NCBI GenBank assembly: GCA_964245075.1
Contig: CAXTLC010000010.1
Span: 1 to 64,000, forward strand
Length of the DNA: 64,000 nt
Reading direction: 5' to 3'
Source: LMUY01 sp964245075
Lineage (GTDB): Bacteria; Pseudomonadota; Alphaproteobacteria; Acetobacterales; Acetobacteraceae
The position numbers and the translations under genes were made by a program. Position 1 is the stretch's first letter, and each line of letters starts with the position of its first letter. Below, piece by piece: positions 44,511 through 53,225 of this stretch. The notes below the pieces were generated by a model. The model saw nothing but the letters and a program-made list of their open reading frames with translations, was not told the origin of the DNA and searched no databases.

Positions 44511-44839
44511 GCTGTCACTCCTGTTTCAGCGTTGATGTCGTCGTCCTGTTCATGCGGCTCGACAAGGTGCTCGATCATGTTCGTCAGCATCTCGCGCACG
44601 TGGCAATCGGGGATGCTGTAGAAAACCTGCTTCCCCCGCCGCCCCGCCTTCAGCAGCCGGGCAGCACGCAGAAGCCGGAGATGGTGGGACACCAGCGATT
44701 GGCTGAGCGCCAGCCGCGCGGTGATGTCCCCCACGCTGAGCGGCCCTTCAAGGCAGCTGGTGACGATTCCCAACCGGTTGGGCTCGCCCAGCAGCCGGAA
44801 GAGTTCGGCCAGTTCCGTGGTCTGATCGGCATTGAGCAT
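44507..44839 (-). CDS. ArsR/SmtB-family metal-sensing repressor
   Basis: 110-aa winged-helix repressor. Seen: ELAELFRLLGEPNRLGIVTS, helix-turn-helix ALSQSLVSHHLRLLRAARLL, wing RRGKQVFYSIPD, and a C-terminal helix with D/H residues (CHVREMLTNMIEHLVEPHEQ) where SmtB-type alpha5 zinc sites lie. No CxC motif of the cadmium/arsenic classes is seen, so zinc sensing is most likely. Start MLNADQ at 44839 is preferred because upstream ATGs fall inside the operator. Overlaps the metallothionein it should control. Confidence 0.88.
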   Translation of the reverse strand: MLNADQTTELAELFRLLGEPNRLGIVTSCLEGPLSVGDITARLALSQSLVSHHLRLLRAARLLKAGRRGKQVFYSIPDCHVREMLTNMIEHLVEPHEQDDDINAETGVTA

Positions 44840-44848
44840 CAAGCAATC

Positions 44849-44866
44849 CATGAACACGTCTTCATG
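44849..44866 (-). promoter_or_regulatory. ArsR/SmtB-type operator
   Basis: Perfect inverted repeat CATGAA-N6-TTCATG, the usual 12-2-12/TGAA-N6-TTCA architecture of SmtB-family operators, lies ten bases before the chosen repressor start. Autoregulation of the repressor-metallothionein pair is inferred. Confidence 0.65.
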
Positions 44867-45056
44867 TATTGCAGCGTGCCGGCGTAGTCAAGGCGAAACC
44901 TGCGCCGCACCGCCCCGAGCCGGCCGTGGAGAACGCCCTCGTACAGGCGGCGGGGGTCCGCCGTGAGCGTCGACGGCTTGGCCGCATGGCCCGGACGCAT
45001 CCCGCGCGTTATAGTCGGAGACACACGACGACATCCCTCACCACCAAGGCCGCCCC

Positions 45057-45908
45057 ATGCGCATCCGCTTGCCGCTGTTCCTCGCCGCGTCCTTCCTCGC
45101 GCCGCCGGCGGCCGCCTGGGCGGGGGACGTGAACGTGCTGTATGCCGGCTCACTCGTGAACCTCATGGAACACGGGATCGGGCCTGCGTTCGAGAAGGCG
45201 ACCGGGGACGGTTTCCGCGGCTTTGGCGGCGGCTCGAACGGTTTGGCAAACCAGATCAAGGGCAAGCTTCGGCGCGGGGACGTGTTCATCAGCGCCACCC
45301 CCAAGGTCAACGACGCGCTGATGGGCAGCGCCAACGGCGACTGGGTGGCGGGGTACGTCACCTTCGCGCAATCGCCGCTGGTCATCGGGTACAGCCCTGC
45401 CAGCCGGTTCGCCGCCGACCTGACATCCAAGCCCTGGTACGAGGTGTTGCGTGAGCCGGGCATCCGGATCGGCCGCACCGACGCCAAGCTGGACCCCAAG
45501 GGCGCTCTGACGGTGCAATTGATGGACAAGGCCGAGCAGGCGTACCAGCAGCCCGGCCTGGCGCAGGCGGTGTTGGGCGCTCCGGACAACCCGGACCAGG
45601 TCCGCCCGGAAGAGAACCTGGTCGGGCGGTTGCAATCCGGCCAGATCGACGTCGGCTTCTTCTACTCGACCGAAACGTCCGACTTGAAGATCCCGTCCAT
45701 CCCGCTGCCGCCGGAGGTGGCCCTGAGTGCGGTTTACACGGTCGCCACCCTGCGGGACGCGCCGGACCCGGATGCGGCGGCACGGTTCGTGGCCTTCCTG
45801 CTGAGCCCGCCGGGGCAGGCCGTGATGAGGGAGCATGGACTGGACACGCTGACGCCCGGCGTCACCGGTGATCCGGCCAAAATTCCCGCGTCCATCCACG
45901 TCAAGTAA
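45057..45908 (+). CDS. Molybdate/tungstate ABC transporter substrate-binding protein
   Basis: 283-aa periplasmic protein with a Sec signal (MRIRLPLFLAASFLAPPAAAWA). Seen: VNVLYAGSLVNLMEHGIGPA, the WtpA/ModA-like opening, FRGFGGGSNGLANQIKGKLR, GDVFISATPKVNDALMG and QIDVGFFYSTE. Resembles the tungstate/molybdate WtpA subgroup more than classical ModA. Followed by a permease-ATPase fusion and a molbindin, which supports oxyanion uptake for the molybdenum cofactor. Confidence 0.87.
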   Translation: MRIRLPLFLAASFLAPPAAAWAGDVNVLYAGSLVNLMEHGIGPAFEKATGDGFRGFGGGSNGLANQIKGKLRRGDVFISATPKVNDALMGSANGDWVAGYVTFAQSPLVIGYSPASRFAADLTSKPWYEVLREPGIRIGRTDAKLDPKGALTVQLMDKAEQAYQQPGLAQAVLGAPDNPDQVRPEENLVGRLQSGQIDVGFFYSTETSDLKIPSIPLPPEVALSAVYTVATLRDAPDPDAAARFVAFLLSPPGQAVMREHGLDTLTPGVTGDPAKIPASIHVK

Positions 45909-45931
45909 AACTGTCCAGGCCGGCCACCCTG

Positions 45932-47794
45932 GTGAAGCGGCCGGGCGCCCTGGCGCCGTTGGCGGGGTTGCTGGCAGCCTTGCTGGTGCTGCCATTCCTC
46001 GCCGGGCTGGGACAGGCCGGGCTTGCCGACTGGTCCGGCACGGACATCGGAGGCCTGGCGCGCGCGGGGGCCGTTTCCGTCGCCAGCGCGACGGCGGCGA
46101 CGGCGCTGGTCGCGGTGTGCGGCATCCCGCTCGGCTACCTGCTGGCGCGGGTGCCGGGGCGCGGCATGGCGCTGCTGGGCTTCGTCGTCCAGCTTCCGCT
46201 GGCGCTTCCCCCTTTGGCGAGCGGCGTCCTGCTGCTGTTCCTGCTCGGCTACGCCAGTCCGCTGGGCCGCCTGACCCACGGGGCACTGACCGACTCCTTC
46301 CTCGGCATCGTGCTGGCGGAAGCCTTTGTCGCCGCGCCGTTCCTGATCGTCGCCGCCCGGTCCGCGTTCGCCGGGGTGGACCCGGTGCTGGAGGACGTGG
46401 CCGCCACGCTCGGCCACAGGCCCGGCGCCGTGTTCCGCCGCGTGAGCCTGGCCTTGGCCTTCCGCGGCATCTGGGCCGGGCTGCTGCTGACCTGGCTCAG
46501 GGCGTTCGGCGAGTTCGGCGCCACGGTGATGGTCGCCTACCATCCTTATTCCGTGCCGGTGTACACCTACGTCGCGTTCGGCAGCGAGGGCTTGCCCGCC
46601 ATGCTGCCCATCCTGCTGCCGACGATCCTGATCGCGGCGGGCGTCATGGCGCTCAGCCTGCGGGCCGGGCGCGCACGACCTGCGCGGCGCACGCTGCCCG
46701 GCACACCGCCGCTGGACGGCCCGGCCATGCCGCCACGGCCAGTGCGGGCGCCGGGCCAGCCGTTGAGCTTCGCGTTCCAGCGCCGCCGGGACGGGTTCAC
46801 CCTGGATGTCGCGTGGCAGACGGAGGGGAGGCGGCTGTGCATCCTCGGCGCATCCGGGTCGGGCAAGTCCGCGACCCTGCGGCTGATCGCCGGGCTGGAC
46901 CGGGCGGACGGCGCCACGCTGACGTTGAACGGCCGCGACCTGGCCGCCATGCCGCCGCACGCACGCGGGATCGGCTACGTGCCGCAGAACTACGGCCTGC
47001 TGCCCAACCTGACCGTGGCACGCCAGGTGCGGTTCGCCGTCACGGCTGACCCGGCGCAGGCCGAGCACTGGACCCGGCGCCTGGGTTTGGCCGGCTTGCG
47101 GCACCGGCTCCCCGCGGACCTCTCGCTCGGGCAGCAGCAACGGGTGGCACTGGCACGCGCCCTGTCCTGCCAGGCGTCCCTGCTCCTGCTGGACGAGCCG
47201 TTCTCAGCCCTGGACGCCCCGCTGCGGGCGCGGCTGCGCGACGAGTTGCTGGCCCTGCAAGGGCAGATCGAGGCGACCACCATCCTGGTTTCGCATGACC
47301 CGGCGGAAGCCATGCTGCTGGCCGACGAGCTGCTGCTGCTGGAGGATGGCCGCGTGCTGCAATCCGGTCCCGTCGAGGACGTGTTCCGCCGCCCTGCCAG
47401 CGAGGCGGCGGCGCGGCTGCTCGGCGCGCGGAACATCGCGCCCGGACAGGCCATCCTGCCGGACACGATCGACATCGGCGGCGTTCACCTTGCCGTGGCC
47501 GGGCCGCCCTTGTCCAACGGCCCGGTCGGCTGGGCCGTCAGGCCAGAAGCGATCCGGATCGACGCGACGCATGGACTTCCAGCCACCCTGCTGTCCGCCG
47601 GGGTCGTTCGTGCGGGGCAGCGATGGATGACCGTCAGTGTCGGCCATGCCGTGCTCCAAGCGGTTGCGGGAGCCAGTTCTGCCGCCGCGCCGGGTCCGTG
47701 CCGCGTTCTGATCGATTCCGCCGCGGTGCAAGTGTGGCCGGCGCGGCAAGCCGAACCGGCTTCCGCGGTCACGGCACCGGACATGGCCGCGTGA
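45932..47794 (+). CDS. Fused molybdate-type permease and ATPase (ModB-ModC)
   Basis: 620 aa. Residues ~1-240: about five membrane helices with the permease motif EAFVAAPFLIVAARSAFAGV and ATLGHRPGAVFRRVSLALAF. Residues ~280-500: ATPase with Walker A GASGSGKS, signature LSLGQQQRVALARAL (LSGGQ changed to LSLGQ), Walker B LLLLDEPFSALD and H-loop VSHDPAEAML. The C-terminal ~110 residues include a Mop/TOBE-like segment (GWAVRPEAIRIDATHG). Such a fusion of the two subunits is uncommon; the pair would dimerise. GTG start at 45932. Confidence 0.88.
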   Translation: MKRPGALAPLAGLLAALLVLPFLAGLGQAGLADWSGTDIGGLARAGAVSVASATAATALVAVCGIPLGYLLARVPGRGMALLGFVVQLPLALPPLASGVLLLFLLGYASPLGRLTHGALTDSFLGIVLAEAFVAAPFLIVAARSAFAGVDPVLEDVAATLGHRPGAVFRRVSLALAFRGIWAGLLLTWLRAFGEFGATVMVAYHPYSVPVYTYVAFGSEGLPAMLPILLPTILIAAGVMALSLRAGRARPARRTLPGTPPLDGPAMPPRPVRAPGQPLSFAFQRRRDGFTLDVAWQTEGRRLCILGASGSGKSATLRLIAGLDRADGATLTLNGRDLAAMPPHARGIGYVPQNYGLLPNLTVARQVRFAVTADPAQAEHWTRRLGLAGLRHRLPADLSLGQQQRVALARALSCQASLLLLDEPFSALDAPLRARLRDELLALQGQIEATTILVSHDPAEAMLLADELLLLEDGRVLQSGPVEDVFRRPASEAAARLLGARNIAPGQAILPDTIDIGGVHLAVAGPPLSNGPVGWAVRPEAIRIDATHGLPATLLSAGVVRAGQRWMTVSVGHAVLQAVAGASSAAAPGPCRVLIDSAAVQVWPARQAEPASAVTAPDMAA

Positions 47795-47835
47795 CGGCGG
47801 CCTGCTGGAAGGTTCGGGCAGGCGGGCTTCCGGCG

Positions 47836-48042
47836 CTAAACCGCGACCATCACGTCGGACGCCTTGATGACGGCCGTCGCTTCGTCGCCGACCTTGAGCT
47901 GCAACTCGTCGATGGCTTCGTTCGTGATCGAGGAATGGATCGTGACGCCGCCGCCGATGTCGATGTGGACATGGCCGGTCGTCTGGCCTTTCACGACGGA
48001 GGTGATCTTGCCTTTGATCTGGTTCCGGGCGCTGAGCTTCAT
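47836..48042 (-). CDS. mop: Molbindin (single Mop domain)
   Basis: 68-aa cytoplasmic molybdate-binding protein. Seen: MKLSARNQIKGKITSVVKGQ, then HVHIDIGGGVTIHSSITNEA and VGDEATAVIKASDVMVAV, the whole Mop fold. Start at 48042 is set by MKLSARNQ, the universal opening; the longer frame is unlike the family. It lies tail-to-tail with the molybdate transporter, about 42 bases apart, and confirms the transporter's substrate class. Confidence 0.93.
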   Translation of the reverse strand: MKLSARNQIKGKITSVVKGQTTGHVHIDIGGGVTIHSSITNEAIDELQLKVGDEATAVIKASDVMVAV

Positions 48043-48126
48043 GAAGGCATCCTGTTTTGGGGCCGCTATAGCCCGGAACGGGCTGGATGGCACCTGCCCT
48101 TCCCCGCCCTTCCCGCGCGCCTGAGT

Positions 48127-49623
48127 TCAGGCCGTTTTTATCCAGACGGCCTTGACGTTGAGGTATTCCTCGACGTGCTGCATGCCGCCTTCCCGCCCGT
48201 ACCCGCTCATCTTGTAGCCGCCGAACGGGACCGCCGGGTCCATGGCCTGGTAGCAGTTGATCCAGACCGACCCGGCGCGGATGTTGCGGGCGAGCTGGTG
48301 CGCCTTGCTGACGTCGCGGGTCCAAACGCCGCTGCCCAGGCCGAAGCTGGTCTTGTTCGCGCGTTGCGTGACCTCCTCGATGTCGGTGAAGGGAATGGCG
48401 GAGATCACCGGGCCGAAGATCTCCTCCTGCGCGATCCGCATGTCGTCCTTGACGTCGGCGAACACGGTGGGCGGCACGAAGTAGCCTTGCGCCATGTCGC
48501 CCTCCATCAGCCGCTCGCCGCCAGAAAGCGGACGCGCGCCTTCCTGCCGGCCGATGGCGAGGTAGCCGGTCACCCGGTCGAGTTGCTCGGTGGACACCAG
48601 CGGGCCGACCTGCGTCGCCGGGTCGCTGCTGTTGCCGACCTTGAGGGAGCGGCTGAACTCGGCGACCCGGGCGGTGAACTCGTCGTAGATCTTCTGTTCC
48701 ACGAACAGCCGTGTGCCGGCGCTGCAAATCTGCCCCGAGTTGGCGAACACCGCCATGCCCGCTCCGGGAACCGCCGCGTCCAGGTCGGCATCGGCGAACA
48801 CGATGTCCGGCGACTTGCCGCCGAGCTCGAGCGACACCCGCTTGAGATTGCCTGCCGACGCCTGGATGATCTTCTGGCCTGTCAGGTGGGACCCGGTGAA
48901 CGCGACCTTGTCCACGTCAGGATGGCTCGACAGGGCGGCGCCGGCAGTCTCGCCATAGCCTGTCACGACATTCACCACGCCCGGCGGCACGCCCGCCTCC
49001 TGGCACAGCTCCGCCAGGCGCAGGGAGGTCAGCGGCGCTTCCTCTGCCGGCTTGAGCACGACGGTGCAGCCCGTGGCCAGAACCGGGCCGATCTTCCAGA
49101 CCGTGGCGGTCAGCGGGCCGTTCCACGGGATGATCGCGCCGACCACGCCGACCGGCTCCTTGAGCGTGAAGCTCACATACTCGCCGGGCAGCGAGTTCTG
49201 GATCGTCTCGCCGTGGATGGCCGTCGCCTGCCCGGCGTAGTAGCGCAGCATGCCGAGCACCCGCAGGCGGTTGCCCTTCGTGCGGGTGATGGGTGCGCCC
49301 ATGTCGAGCGTGTCCAGCGCGGCCAGTTCGTCGAAATTCGCTTCGACCAGGTCGGCCAGCTTCAGCAGCAGGTTCTGGCGCTCGAACGGCTTGAACTTGC
49401 TCCAGGGACCATCGAAGGCGCGACGGGCCGCCGCGACCGCGCGGCCGATGTCCTCGCTGTCCCCCTCGGCGACGGAGGCAAGCACCTGGCCAGTGGATGG
49501 GTTGGTGGTCTCGAACAACTTGCCTGACGCCGCCTCGACCCACTTGCCGTCGATGAACAGGCGCTTGGCCTTTCCGGTCAGGAACGGATGCTGCTTCATG
49601 TCAGTCGGCGAGATGGCGGTCAT
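48127..49623 (-). CDS. NAD(P)+-dependent aldehyde dehydrogenase
   Basis: 498-aa class I-type aldehyde dehydrogenase. Seen: IPWNGPLTATVWKIGPVLAT, GYGETAGAALSSHPDVDKVA, FTGS, the catalytic Glu in SLELGGKSPDIVFADADLD and the catalytic Cys in FANSGQICSAGTRLFVEQ, and EEIFGPV. Substrate is not identifiable; related enzymes oxidise betaine, phenylacetaldehyde or fatty aldehydes. ATG 49623 overlaps the stop of the upstream DUF2325 gene, and an AGGAGG site lies in that gene, so the two are coupled. Confidence 0.93.
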   Translation of the reverse strand: MTAISPTDMKQHPFLTGKAKRLFIDGKWVEAASGKLFETTNPSTGQVLASVAEGDSEDIGRAVAAARRAFDGPWSKFKPFERQNLLLKLADLVEANFDELAALDTLDMGAPITRTKGNRLRVLGMLRYYAGQATAIHGETIQNSLPGEYVSFTLKEPVGVVGAIIPWNGPLTATVWKIGPVLATGCTVVLKPAEEAPLTSLRLAELCQEAGVPPGVVNVVTGYGETAGAALSSHPDVDKVAFTGSHLTGQKIIQASAGNLKRVSLELGGKSPDIVFADADLDAAVPGAGMAVFANSGQICSAGTRLFVEQKIYDEFTARVAEFSRSLKVGNSSDPATQVGPLVSTEQLDRVTGYLAIGRQEGARPLSGGERLMEGDMAQGYFVPPTVFADVKDDMRIAQEEIFGPVISAIPFTDIEEVTQRANKTSFGLGSGVWTRDVSKAHQLARNIRAGSVWINCYQAMDPAVPFGGYKMSGYGREGGMQHVEEYLNVKAVWIKTA

Positions 49624-50126
49624 CGCGGTCCTCCTTGCAGGGACAGGGCTTCGGCACGGGCCTGCGCGGCCTCCGTCCCGGCCAGCGCGGACGGGAAGGA
49701 AGCGAGGCCGGACGAGCGCAGCGCCGGCCACGGCCTGCCCAACTGCCGGCAGAGCCGCTTCACGGTGAGCGCCGCGTCATGGCGGACGCAGTTGGCCGGG
49801 AATACCACCTGGCCCGCCTGGCTGACCAGCCCGGCGAGCAGCGACGGATGGTCGTGCCGCCCGCCGACGTGCGGGATGCGGCCCGCGGGAAGCCCCGACC
49901 GGCCGCGTGAGGCCGAGGAGGCGTTGCGGCACCGCTCCATCGCCTGCACTTCGAACAGGACGGCGTCCCGTTCGGCTTCCGCCGCAACCGCCCGGCACGC
50001 CCAATGCTGGCCGGATCTCAACGCGTCCTCAAGCCGGGCCTTCAGGCCGCCCACGAGGTGGCGCAAGCCGGCAAGCGCGTCGTCCGCGTCGGAGGTCGCG
50101 GGCGGACCGCCATGATCGACATCCAT
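49620..50126 (-). CDS. DUF2325 domain-containing protein
   Basis: 168 aa. Residues ~15-75 form a charged helix or coiled coil (VGGLKARLEDALRSGQHWAC, EAERDAVLFEVQAMERC). The C-terminal part HPSLLAGLVSQAGQVVFPAN, then CVRHDAALTVKRLCRQLGRP and LRSSGLASFPSAL, matches DUF2325 proteins. The glycine-rich loop that usually begins the domain is shortened here (GRIPHVGGRHDH). Function unknown. Its TGA overlaps the aldehyde dehydrogenase ATG. Confidence 0.7.
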   Translation of the reverse strand: MDVDHGGPPATSDADDALAGLRHLVGGLKARLEDALRSGQHWACRAVAAEAERDAVLFEVQAMERCRNASSASRGRSGLPAGRIPHVGGRHDHPSLLAGLVSQAGQVVFPANCVRHDAALTVKRLCRQLGRPWPALRSSGLASFPSALAGTEAAQARAEALSLQGGPR

Positions 50127-50359
50127 GCTCCAAAGGTCGGCAATGGACTCTGCCTGGCCGTTCGGCCAAACCGCCCACGCGACGGGCTGATGATTTCCAC
50201 CGAAGCTTTCGGCTTGGGGAGGAGCGTGTTCGATGCCGTGGGTGGATTTCGGTTTAAGAGGTCGTGCCGGCAGCGTCGTTCCCCGACGGTGGGCGGCATG
50301 AACGCGACGGCCCAGTGCCTGCCCTTGCCTGCCGATCGTGCCGGCATGGGCACCCGGGC

Positions 50360-50788
50360 ATGACCGAGACCTTGGCCATAGCCCTGGGCGGCGCGCTGGG
50401 CAGCGTCGCCCGCTACTGGGTCGCTCTTTGGCTGCTTCCCGTCAGCCGCACGCTGCCGATAGGCACGATCAGCATCAACGTCGCCGGCTCGTTCGCCATC
50501 AGCTTCTTCGGCACGTTGACGCTCGCGCATGGCCGGTTCGCCGCGCCGGAACTATGGCGCCTGTTCTTCATGGTGGGCGTGTGCGGCGGGTTCACGACCT
50601 TCTCGTCGTTCAGCCTGCAAACGCTGGACCTGCTGCGCGCGGGCGCGGCCGGGCGGGCGATGGTGAACGTCGCGGCGTCCTTGCTGCTCTGTCTCCTGTC
50701 GGTCGCGGCCGGGCACTATGCCGCCGCGGGGCTGAACGGCGGGGCGGTCCAAGTCACCCAGAATACCGTCGAGGAGGAGACGTCCTGA
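50360..50788 (+). CDS. crcB: Fluoride channel CrcB/Fluc
   Basis: 142-aa membrane protein exporting fluoride as a dual-topology dimer. Seen: MTETLAIALGGALGSVARYW, GTISINVAGSFAISFFGTL, and VGVCGGFTTFSSFSLQT with the Phe/Thr/Ser pore residues. ATG 50360 is chosen from homology. I looked for a fluoride riboswitch upstream and found only a weak partial match. A longer open frame upstream is unlike the family. Confidence 0.93.
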   Translation: MTETLAIALGGALGSVARYWVALWLLPVSRTLPIGTISINVAGSFAISFFGTLTLAHGRFAAPELWRLFFMVGVCGGFTTFSSFSLQTLDLLRAGAAGRAMVNVAASLLLCLLSVAAGHYAAAGLNGGAVQVTQNTVEEETS

Positions 50789-51117
50789 CACGGCTGCGTC
50801 ATCCGTCCCCGCCATCCCAGGTCGGGTGGAGACGGCGCACGCGGCCCTGCACGCGACGGCTGCAATGGCCGCGCCCTGCCGCAACGCACCGATCGAGTTG
50901 ATCCATCCGCGTCCGGACCTGGACCTGGACTTCCTGCCAACGCAGGAGATCACGTCACCGGAGCGCAAGGCCGGCTTCGAGGCGTCGCAGGATGCGCCGG
51001 TGGCGCGATTGCTGGAAAGGTTGCCTGTGCCCGCAGGCCTGTTCCTCCGGCGTGCGGCTTGCGACCGGCACGCGACTTGCGTGGACATGGCATGAACCTC
51101 GCGAGGATGGACAGGCC
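50789..51117. other. 329-base region before the rut-linked transporter
   Basis: Contains a 90-codon frame (50826-51095) without recognisable homology or good start site. It probably holds the promoter of the binding-protein gene that begins at 51118. No repeats or RNA elements were seen. Confidence 0.45.
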
Positions 51118-52383
51118 ATGAGCACGACCCGCCGCATCTTGATCAAGTCCGCCGCCGCCGCCGCCGGCACGGCCGCCGCGTTTCCGACCGGGTTCCCGAC
51201 GATCTGGGCGCAGAACATCAAGGGCGTGACGCTGCGCCAGTTCGGCACCGGCGTGTCCGCGCTCAACCCGATCGCCGCGCGGGTGAAGCAGGACCTGGGC
51301 TTCACCTTGCAGATGACGGCGCTGGACACCGATGCCACGGCGCAGAAGGCCGTCACCCAGCCGCGCAGCTACGACATGGCCGACATCGAGTATTTCCTGT
51401 GCAAGAAGGTGTTCCCCACCAACGTCCTGCAACCGATCGACACCAAGCGCATCCGCGAGTACGGCCGCATCGTCCCGCTGTTCACCACCGGCAAGCTGAC
51501 GCCTGGCAGCACGGTCGGCCAGGGCACCGCGCCCCACACGGTGAGCTTCGCCGAGGGCCCCACGTCAACCAAGTTCGCCAAGACCGAGAGCGGGTGGATG
51601 ACGCTGCTTCCCACCATCTACAACGCCGACACGCTCGGCATCCGCCCTGACCTGGTGGGCCGTCCCATCACCAAGTGGAGCGACCTGGTGGACCCGGCAT
51701 TCAAGGGCCGGGCCAGCATCCTCAACATCCCGGGCATCGGGATCATGGACGCGGCCATGGTGATGGAAAGCCTCGGGCGCATGACGTACGTCGACAAGGG
51801 CAACATGACGAAGGAGGAGATCGACAAGACCGTCGGTTTCCTGATCGAAACCAAGCGGTCCGGCCAATTCCGCGCGTTCTGGAAAAGCTTCGACGAGAGC
51901 GTCAACCTGATGGCGGCCGGCGAGGTCGTGATCCAGTCCATGTGGTCCCCCGCGGTCACGGCGGTGCGAAGCCGCGGCATCGCCTGCACCTACCAGCCGC
52001 TGGCCGAGGGGTACCGCGGGTGGGGCGGCGGGCTGGGGATCGCCCGGCATCTGTCCGGCATCGAGCTGGATGCCGCGTACGAGTACATCAACTGGTACCT
52101 GTCCGGCTGGTGCGGCGCGTTCCTGAACCGCCAGGGCTACTACAGCGCCGTGCCGGACACGGGGAAGGAGAACATGAGCGCGAACGAGTGGGGCTACTGG
52201 ATGGAGGGCAAGGAAGCTACCGCCGACATCGTGGGCCCGGATGGCAAGGTCATCGACAAGGCGGGAGCCAAGCGCGACGGCGGCTCGTTCACCGACCGGA
52301 TGGGCCGCGTCGCTTGCTGGAACTCGGTCATGGACCAGGACCGCTACATGATTGGGAAATGGAACGAGTTCGTGGCCGCCTGA
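51118..52383 (+). CDS. ABC transporter substrate-binding protein (PotD/polyamine type), rut-linked
   Basis: 421-aa periplasmic protein. The N-terminus MSTTRRILIKSAAAAAGTAA looks like a Tat signal (twin Arg). Seen: typical family-1/8 motifs WSDLVDPAFKGRASILNIPG and FWKSFDESVNLMAAGEVVIQ, resembling the binding proteins of alphaproteobacterial pyrimidine-utilisation operons. Directly followed by two permeases and rutABCD, so a nucleobase or related compound is the likely ligand (inference). No ATPase gene is seen in the operon. Confidence 0.85.
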   Translation: MSTTRRILIKSAAAAAGTAAAFPTGFPTIWAQNIKGVTLRQFGTGVSALNPIAARVKQDLGFTLQMTALDTDATAQKAVTQPRSYDMADIEYFLCKKVFPTNVLQPIDTKRIREYGRIVPLFTTGKLTPGSTVGQGTAPHTVSFAEGPTSTKFAKTESGWMTLLPTIYNADTLGIRPDLVGRPITKWSDLVDPAFKGRASILNIPGIGIMDAAMVMESLGRMTYVDKGNMTKEEIDKTVGFLIETKRSGQFRAFWKSFDESVNLMAAGEVVIQSMWSPAVTAVRSRGIACTYQPLAEGYRGWGGGLGIARHLSGIELDAAYEYINWYLSGWCGAFLNRQGYYSAVPDTGKENMSANEWGYWMEGKEATADIVGPDGKVIDKAGAKRDGGSFTDRMGRVACWNSVMDQDRYMIGKWNEFVAA

Positions 52384-53221
52384 CCTGCGTCCGTTCCTCC
52401 AGGCAGCGCCGCTCGCCGCGGTGCTGGGCGCGTTCCTGCTGTTGCCGTTGCTGGCGATCTTGGTCGTCAGCTTCTGGGATTATGACAGCGTGCAGATGTT
52501 TCCGGCCTTCACGGCGCAGAACTACCGCGACGTGCTGGGGTCGGCGGTGACTTGGCGCACCTACGGCAACACGCTGTACTACACGGCGCTGGTCTGGCTG
52601 GTGACCCTGCCGCTGGGCTTCGGCGTGGCTTGGTTCCTGGCCTTCGTGGTGCGGGCGGCGGCGTTGCAGACGGGGCTCCTGCTGCTGTGCACGGTTCCGT
52701 TCATGACCAGCAACATCATCCGGATGATCGCCTGGGTGCCCTCGCTCGGCCGCGAGGGGCTGGTGAACGGCGCGCTGCTGCGGCTGCGGCTGGCCGCGGC
52801 GCCGCTCGATTGGCTGCTGTTCTCGGATTTCGCCATCGTGCTGGCCTTCGTGCACCTTTACGCGCTGTTCATGGTGGTGCCGATCTTCAACGCCATGGTG
52901 CGGATCGACCGGCGCTTGCTGGAAGCAGCGAAGGACGGCGGGGCCACCGCGATGCAGACGATGACCCATGTCGTGATCCCGCTGTGCCGCCCCGGCATCG
53001 GCACGGGGACCGTGTTCATCGTGACGCTGGTGATGGGCGACTTCGTCACGGTGCGGCTGATGGGCGGCGGGCAGCGTGCATCGGTGGGGCTGGTGATCTC
53101 CAACCAGATCGGGCAACTGCAATACCCGGCGGCCTGCGCCAACGCGGTGGTGCTGCTGGCCACGGTGCTGCTGATGGTGGCCGGCATCCTGCGCCTGAGC
53201 CGCGGGCGGGCGGAGCGGTAG
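52352..53221 (+). CDS. ABC transporter permease (PotB-like)
   Basis: 289-aa inner-membrane protein with six or so helices. Seen: PLAAVLGAFLLLPLLAILVV, FMTSNIIRMIAWVPSLGREG, and the EAA loop EAAKDGGATAMQTMTHVVIP. Start overlaps the binding-protein gene by 32 bases, so a slightly later start is possible. Forms the transporter with its neighbour. Confidence 0.9.
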   Translation: MGNGTSSWPPDLRPFLQAAPLAAVLGAFLLLPLLAILVVSFWDYDSVQMFPAFTAQNYRDVLGSAVTWRTYGNTLYYTALVWLVTLPLGFGVAWFLAFVVRAAALQTGLLLLCTVPFMTSNIIRMIAWVPSLGREGLVNGALLRLRLAAAPLDWLLFSDFAIVLAFVHLYALFMVVPIFNAMVRIDRRLLEAAKDGGATAMQTMTHVVIPLCRPGIGTGTVFIVTLVMGDFVTVRLMGGGQRASVGLVISNQIGQLQYPAACANAVVLLATVLLMVAGILRLSRGRAER

Positions 53222-53225
53222 GCGG

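Noticed and set aside
45008..45030. ModE operator before the molybdate binding protein
   Set aside because: Only a CGTTATA half-site with no matching second half; it may simply be part of a -10 element.
50280..50359. Fluoride riboswitch upstream of crcB
   Set aside because: Only partial resemblance (a GCATGAACGC core and CCAGTGCCTGCC); the conserved GGNGATGG opening and the pseudoknot partner are not clear.
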